NCBI GenBank assembly: GCA_029560455.1
Contig: JAKQKW010000020.1
Location: forward strand, 1 to 9,631
Direction of reading: 5' to 3'
DNA length: 9,631 nucleotides
DNA from: Candidatus Rifleibacteriota bacterium
Lineage (GTDB): Bacteria; Riflebacteria; Ozemobacteria; Ozemobacterales; Ozemobacteraceae
Positions 6,851 to 9,631 of the stretch are shown here, in pieces. How positions within the stretch are numbered: position 1 is the first letter of the stretch; each line of letters starts with the position of its first letter. A program made the translations under genes and the position numbers. Below the pieces are notes generated by a model, which searched no databases, was not told the origin of the DNA, and worked only from the letters and a program-made list of their open reading frames with translations.

Positions 6851-8536
6851 CTAATCATCAGACGAGGGTAAATAACCGGTTTTTTCCATCAGCATTGCGG
6901 CGTGCTGAGATTTTTCTATCAGCCATTCCGGAACCAGTCTTTTCAGACTTTCGATCTCTTTGGCGGCTTCAGAATTGCCATTCTGGGCTGCCAGTTTGAA
7001 GCAGCCGCAGGCAAGCACCGGCGCACGAAGAAAGCCTTCAGCGCCGCTTTTAAAAAGCATTCCCAGCTCGTACCATTTTTCCGGACGTTTTTCAGTTAAT
7101 CTGCTTCGGAATAATATCTGCAGCTGAGACCACTTTGCGAGCTGGGAATGATGTATTTCCAGCCATCTGACGGTTTCTTTGAACAGCTGGTAACATTTCT
7201 CAGCTGTCATTTTGGCTTCGAGACAGGCAAGCGGATTTGGGGCAGAAAGCCGTACGCCGGAAAACTGGGCAATGTTGAGCCATTTCCAGGCCTCTTCAGG
7301 GTTTTCTGCAATTCCCCGGGCCTGGTGGTTAATTGATCCCCAGATGAATATTGCCGCAGTGTTGCCCGAATCAATGAGGCCCATGAATCTGGTCGTCAAC
7401 CAGTCCAGTTCTATATCGGTCGGTCTGCCGGCCGCCTTTTCGTTCCAGGCATATTCGATTGCCTGAAGATGATTACGCGAAATTGCCTTCTTCAGAAGGT
7501 TGTCCGCGAACTCTAAATCAGAAGGTACAGTTTTACCCTCGCGCAATCTTTTCGCAAGCTCATACTGTGCTGGCGAAAAATCGTCTTCTGCCAGCTTTCT
7601 TAAGATATTTTCTGATTCGTGGTAGTCGAGAAGAAACTGCTGAAAACCTGTGCCTTCAAGCATTTCTGCATAACGCAGTTCCCCTTCCATCTGGCCCGAA
7701 GTATTTCTCAGGTTGGTCAGAATTTTCTGTCGGCAATCTCTGGCCGGCCAGCAGTTGTGCAGTGTCTGGGCCGATTCCTGTTGAGCGCTGATAATATCCG
7801 CCAGTGGCAGCTTTGCAGCCGTTTTTTCGCGGGCAGGAGGGCAGTCGGTATCACCGAAGTAAGCCCCGAGATTGAAAAATTTGTAGGCATTTTTCAGGCT
7901 GTCAGAAGAAGTCTCGTCAGATTGAAAAATTCTGCCAAGCAGATAAAAGGCGCGCGGAACACATTTGTCAACAGCCTTCTGGTAATATGTTGCCGCTGCC
8001 TGGCGGTCTCTCAAACCTTCAGGGCCCGTTTCAAGAAGCTCACCCAGATGTATTTCGGCAAGCGAAAAACCGCGCTCTGCGAAAGGCCGCAATATTTCAG
8101 CCGACCTGATTGAGAGTTTTGCTTCAAAAGCATACTCTCCATCGAGAAATTCGGTCATTTCAGCGTCGGTTGGCTGCGAAGTTTTTTCGCGACCAGATTT
8201 AAAACGGTCAGACCACTCCTGCAGAAAGTAACATTTTTTGCAGACCGGTTGGCCGCTGAATACCGGAAAGGCTTTTTCTCTGGTGCCATTACAGAGAATG
8301 CAAAGATGGTGATCGGTGGTTATTTCATCAAAAAAAGCATCATAATCCGCTTCCTCTGTATAGTAGTCGATGTTGGCCGATCGCCAGGTTTTAAGATAAT
8401 AACGACCGCAGACTCGGCACTGCCAGATCTGATCCTGTGGAGCAAATTTTGCTTTTGCCTGATATGGAGCGTCTTTTATAAAGCTCAGCTGACCGCGACA
8501 CCTGCAGACTTCTTTCGGTGTATCGATAATCTTCAT
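6851..8536 (-). CDS. Zinc-finger and Sel1-repeat protein, cytoplasmic, unknown role
   Basis: This 561-residue protein has no signal peptide. The N-terminal 105 residues hold two cysteine clusters that each look like a four-Cys zinc site: C11, C13, C40, C43 (CRC, then CRVCG) and C79, C82, C99, C102 (CILC, then CKKC). The rest is helical and contains Sel1-like repeats, clearest at about residues 152-190 (SLAEIHLGELLETG, then AATYYQKAVD), 192-228, 320-360 (AQYELAKRLREG), 390-428 and 484-522 (WYELGMLFKSGAEG). Sel1 repeats are TPR relatives that mediate protein binding. The ATG at 8536 is chosen because GAGAGG ends 4 bases before it. The frame stays open to 8614, but that stretch holds the promoter. 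It is the first gene after a good promoter and probably leads the operon with the exported TPR genes. The joining of zinc sites to Sel1 repeats is not one I can assign to a named family. Confidence 0.85.
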   Translation of the reverse strand: MKIIDTPKEVCRCRGQLSFIKDAPYQAKAKFAPQDQIWQCRVCGRYYLKTWRSANIDYYTEEADYDAFFDEITTDHHLCILCNGTREKAFPVFSGQPVCKKCYFLQEWSDRFKSGREKTSQPTDAEMTEFLDGEYAFEAKLSIRSAEILRPFAERGFSLAEIHLGELLETGPEGLRDRQAAATYYQKAVDKCVPRAFYLLGRIFQSDETSSDSLKNAYKFFNLGAYFGDTDCPPAREKTAAKLPLADIISAQQESAQTLHNCWPARDCRQKILTNLRNTSGQMEGELRYAEMLEGTGFQQFLLDYHESENILRKLAEDDFSPAQYELAKRLREGKTVPSDLEFADNLLKKAISRNHLQAIEYAWNEKAAGRPTDIELDWLTTRFMGLIDSGNTAAIFIWGSINHQARGIAENPEEAWKWLNIAQFSGVRLSAPNPLACLEAKMTAEKCYQLFKETVRWLEIHHSQLAKWSQLQILFRSRLTEKRPEKWYELGMLFKSGAEGFLRAPVLACGCFKLAAQNGNSEAAKEIESLKRLVPEWLIEKSQHAAMLMEKTGYLPSSDD

Positions 8537-8585
8537 TTTGCCTCTCTCCCTGTGCCTGTTTTGTTTTGTCAGGTCGCATTTTTTT

Positions 8586-8614
8586 ATTATACTAAATTGT
8601 CGGATGGCAGACAA
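8586..8614 (-). promoter_or_regulatory. Sigma-70-like promoter of the zinc/Sel1-TPR operon
   Basis: On the minus strand TTGTCT (8614-8609) and a perfect TATAAT (8591-8586) are spaced by 17 bases. Transcription should start near 8579, leaving a leader of about 43 bases before the ATG at 8536. The -35 box lies within the T-rich tail of the terminator of the CarD gene, so one short segment ends one unit and starts the next. This is the best promoter match in the window. Confidence 0.75.
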
Positions 8615-8647
8615 AATAAAACAGGCTGCCGCATGGCGGCAGCCTGT
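8610..8647 (-). terminator. Rho-independent terminator of the CarD-family gene
   Basis: A perfect 12-base-pair stem (8647-8636 with 8632-8621, ACAGGCTGCCGC on the plus strand) closes a 3-base loop. On the minus strand TTTTATTTTGT follows. It begins 18 bases after the stop of the CarD-family gene. Nothing similar to a T run follows on the plus strand, so it acts on minus-strand transcripts. Confidence 0.88.
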
Positions 8648-8665
8648 CTGATGAGCGTCAAATCG

Positions 8666-9175
8666 TCAGAAGATCATGTCTTCCATTGCTTCGTCGAGCA
8701 TGGCGCTGGCTTCAGAATCGACAACGTCTTTAGAAAAGACGATTTCTGAGATCAGAAGCTGCCGCGCCGTTTCAAACAAGGCCTTGTCTTTGGTTCCGAG
8801 GGGTTTGATCATGCTGCGTCGGCACAAAAGTCGGTAAACCCGGGCAACCTGAATCAGGTCACCACTCTGGATTTTTTCAAGATAATCGCGGTAGCGCTGA
8901 TGAAAACTTTTGCTCTCTTCTTCTTCTTCTTCGGTGAAAGTTTCGCTGAGAGAGGTGAATATTTCATCGATGCTTGAATGATTGTTTATAACGCGCAACC
9001 CGACCTTATCAGCCATATCGATTGGTACCATTACCTGACCGAGGTCGCTGTATGGGAAATCGATGATGTAGTAGCTCAGAAGCCTCCCTCTCACCTGTCG
9101 TTTATCGATCTGTTTGAGAATTCCAGCACCATGAATTGGGTGGACGATGGGAGAACCTATTTCGAAACTACTCAT
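8666..9175 (-). CDS. CarD/CdnL-family RNA polymerase-binding regulator
   Basis: This 169-residue protein matches the CarD_CdnL_TRCF family. An N-terminal polymerase-binding Tudor-like domain (about residues 3-65: FEIGSPIVHPIHGAGIL, YYIIDF, VMVPIDMADKVGLR) is followed by an acidic linker (EEEEEE at 82-87) and a C-terminal helical DNA-binding domain (about 89-150: RYRDYLEKIQSGDL, then VARVYRLLCRR and ARQLLISEI). Family members bind the RNA polymerase beta subunit and stabilise open complexes, often at ribosomal RNA promoters. The Trp normally found just before the Asn/His-x-Arg-Tyr stretch, which wedges into the DNA at the -10 edge, is Phe91 here by my alignment. The ATG at 9175 has AGGAG nine bases upstream. 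The gene stands between two terminators and follows the bL25 gene, so it has its own transcription or depends on readthrough. I see no convincing promoter in the 50 bases before it. Confidence 0.93.
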   Translation of the reverse strand: MSSFEIGSPIVHPIHGAGILKQIDKRQVRGRLLSYYIIDFPYSDLGQVMVPIDMADKVGLRVINNHSSIDEIFTSLSETFTEEEEEESKSFHQRYRDYLEKIQSGDLIQVARVYRLLCRRSMIKPLGTKDKALFETARQLLISEIVFSKDVVDSEASAMLDEAMEDMIF

Positions 9176-9217
9176 CTATTTTGACTCCTGAAAAAAATGT
9201 TTGCCAGTATCAGGTCG

Positions 9218-9263
9218 ATATAAAAAGGCCATAACAACCCCCTTGCGGGGGCTATTGTGGCCT
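9218..9263 (-). terminator. Rho-independent terminator of the bL25 gene
   Basis: On the minus strand AGGCCA (9263-9258) pairs with TGGCCT (9231-9226). Inside, CCCCC pairs with GGGGG around a GCAA loop, with A-T and G-T pairs and one mismatch between. TTTTTATAT follows. It lies 33 bases after the bL25 stop and about 45 bases before the CarD-family start. Confidence 0.88.
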
Positions 9264-9295
9264 GTCTTGTTAAAACCAGTATTCTTTAACCAAAA

Positions 9296-9631
9296 TTACT
9301 TGGCCTTCTTGGCAGCGGGAGCAGCAGCGGCAGGGGCGGCAGCAGCAGCCGGAGCAGCAGCGCCAGCAGCCGGGGCAGCGCCAGGAGCTGCAGCAGCAGC
9401 GCCTTCAGTTTCGTCTTTGATCTGCGAAATCTGACAAAGAGCGATTTTCGGGCTGGTGACGATCTTGAAGTCGCCAGCTTTGATGTCTGAAACGTGCAGT
9501 GACATGCCGGCATCGAGGTCATCGATGTTGAGCTTGATCACTTCGGGAATCTTACCAGGCAGACATTCGATCTTAACCTGTTTGCACATGGTGGTGAAGA
9601 TGCCGCCGCTCTTTTTGCCGATCGGAGTGCC
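9296..9631 (-). CDS. rplY: Ribosomal protein bL25, TL5/CTC type (partial, 5' end outside window)
   Basis: The frame is open to the window edge, so only the last 111 residues are visible. They begin GTPIGKKSGGIFTT and continue with KIECLPGKIPEVIKLNI and SLHVSDI. These are the signature segments of the C-terminal beta domain of the long bL25 proteins (TL5/CTC type), which bind 5S rRNA in the large ribosomal subunit through their N-terminal domain. The internal ATG at 9589 is not the start, because conserved residues precede it. The last 35 residues are nearly all Ala, Pro and Gly and end KKAK. Ala-rich tails occur in this family, though this one is long and plain. A terminator follows at once, then the CarD-family gene. 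The usual neighbours of this gene (ribose-phosphate pyrophosphokinase and peptidyl-tRNA hydrolase) are not downstream here and may lie beyond the right edge. Confidence 0.92.
   Translation of the reverse strand, partial: GTPIGKKSGGIFTTMCKQVKIECLPGKIPEVIKLNIDDLDAGMSLHVSDIKAGDFKIVTSPKIALCQISQIKDETEGAAAAAPGAAPAAGAAAPAAAAAPAAAAPAAKKAK
9311..9400 (-). repeat. Low-complexity GC-rich Ala/Pro codon repeat in bL25
   Basis: About 90 bases are built of GCT/GCC/GCA and CCN codons coding a run of Ala broken by Pro and Gly. The repeat is imperfect, with mixed synonymous codons, so it is kept at the protein level and not as a pure triplet expansion. It also opens unrelated Ala- and Leu-rich frames on both strands that are not genes. 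Confidence 0.8.

Noticed and set aside
7619..8113. 164-residue plus-strand frame inside the zinc/Sel1 gene
   Set aside because: Its composition is Cys-, Arg- and Phe-rich as expected of an antisense shadow, with no domain or ribosome site, and the opposite frame has repeat structure.
8537..8614. Upstream extension of the zinc/Sel1 frame to an ATG at 8614
   Set aside because: It covers the TATAAT promoter and expected transcript start, has no ribosome site, and the ATG at 8536 has a good one.
8249..8749. 166-residue plus-strand frame across the zinc/Sel1 start and the CarD 3' end
   Set aside because: It runs over two genes, a promoter and a terminator on the other strand and has no recognisable features.
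9201..9522. Ala-rich plus-strand frame and Leu-rich minus-strand frame over the bL25 tail
   Set aside because: Both are other readings of the low-complexity Ala codons; the bL25 frame is fixed by its conserved segments.
1..9631. CRISPR array, tRNA or rRNA gene, transposon or phage hallmark
   Set aside because: I looked for regular direct repeats, cloverleaf or rRNA segments, transposase or integrase motifs and terminal inverted repeats and saw none.

Overview
The window reads as an ordinary chromosomal segment of a free-living bacterium of roughly even base composition, with two cell-envelope gene clusters and the end of a ribosomal-protein locus. Sec-type signal peptides, a CUT1-type sugar ABC importer, a CarD-family RNA polymerase regulator and a bL25 (TL5/CTC-type) ribosomal protein place it in Bacteria. 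I cannot name the phylum from the sequence. The density of TPR/Sel1 proteins without close recognisable relatives suggests a little-studied lineage, and that is inference only. No RNA gene, CRISPR array, insertion sequence, phage gene or attachment site is visible, and no gene-free stretch exceeds 300 bases.

Left part (16-3044, minus strand): a two-gene sugar importer cluster. The first gene encodes a fusion of a secreted sugar-binding protein to a MalF/UgpA-like permease. The second, overlapping it by 4 bases (ATGA), encodes the MalG/UgpE-like partner permease. No ATPase lies in the window.

Middle-left (3045-4102): a compact divergent control region (3045-3220) with overlapping candidate promoters whose -35 boxes each lie in a copy of the repeat TGCACAAG. 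It is followed by a plus-strand gene for a cytoplasmic protein of seven TPRs in perfect 34-residue phase. This gene converges on the next cluster at a strong, probably bidirectional terminator (4059-4102).

Centre (4123-8614, minus strand): a probable operon that starts at a good sigma-70-like promoter (8586-8614). It encodes a zinc-finger plus Sel1-repeat protein, two exported TPR proteins that overlap by ATGA, and a 50-residue lysine-tailed small protein with an excellent Shine-Dalgarno sequence. I see no terminator inside it before 4102. The function is unknown; the architecture suggests protein-protein interaction scaffolding that spans cytoplasm and envelope.

Right part (8621-9631, minus strand): the 3' part of the bL25 ribosomal protein gene with a long Ala/Pro/Lys tail, a terminator, a CarD/CdnL-family regulator in which the usual DNA-wedging Trp appears to be Phe, and another terminator that abuts the promoter of the central operon. 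The most noteworthy items are the binding-protein/permease fusion, the unannotated small gene, the variant CarD and the zinc/Sel1/TPR operon. I do not see a clearly new defence or mobile system.
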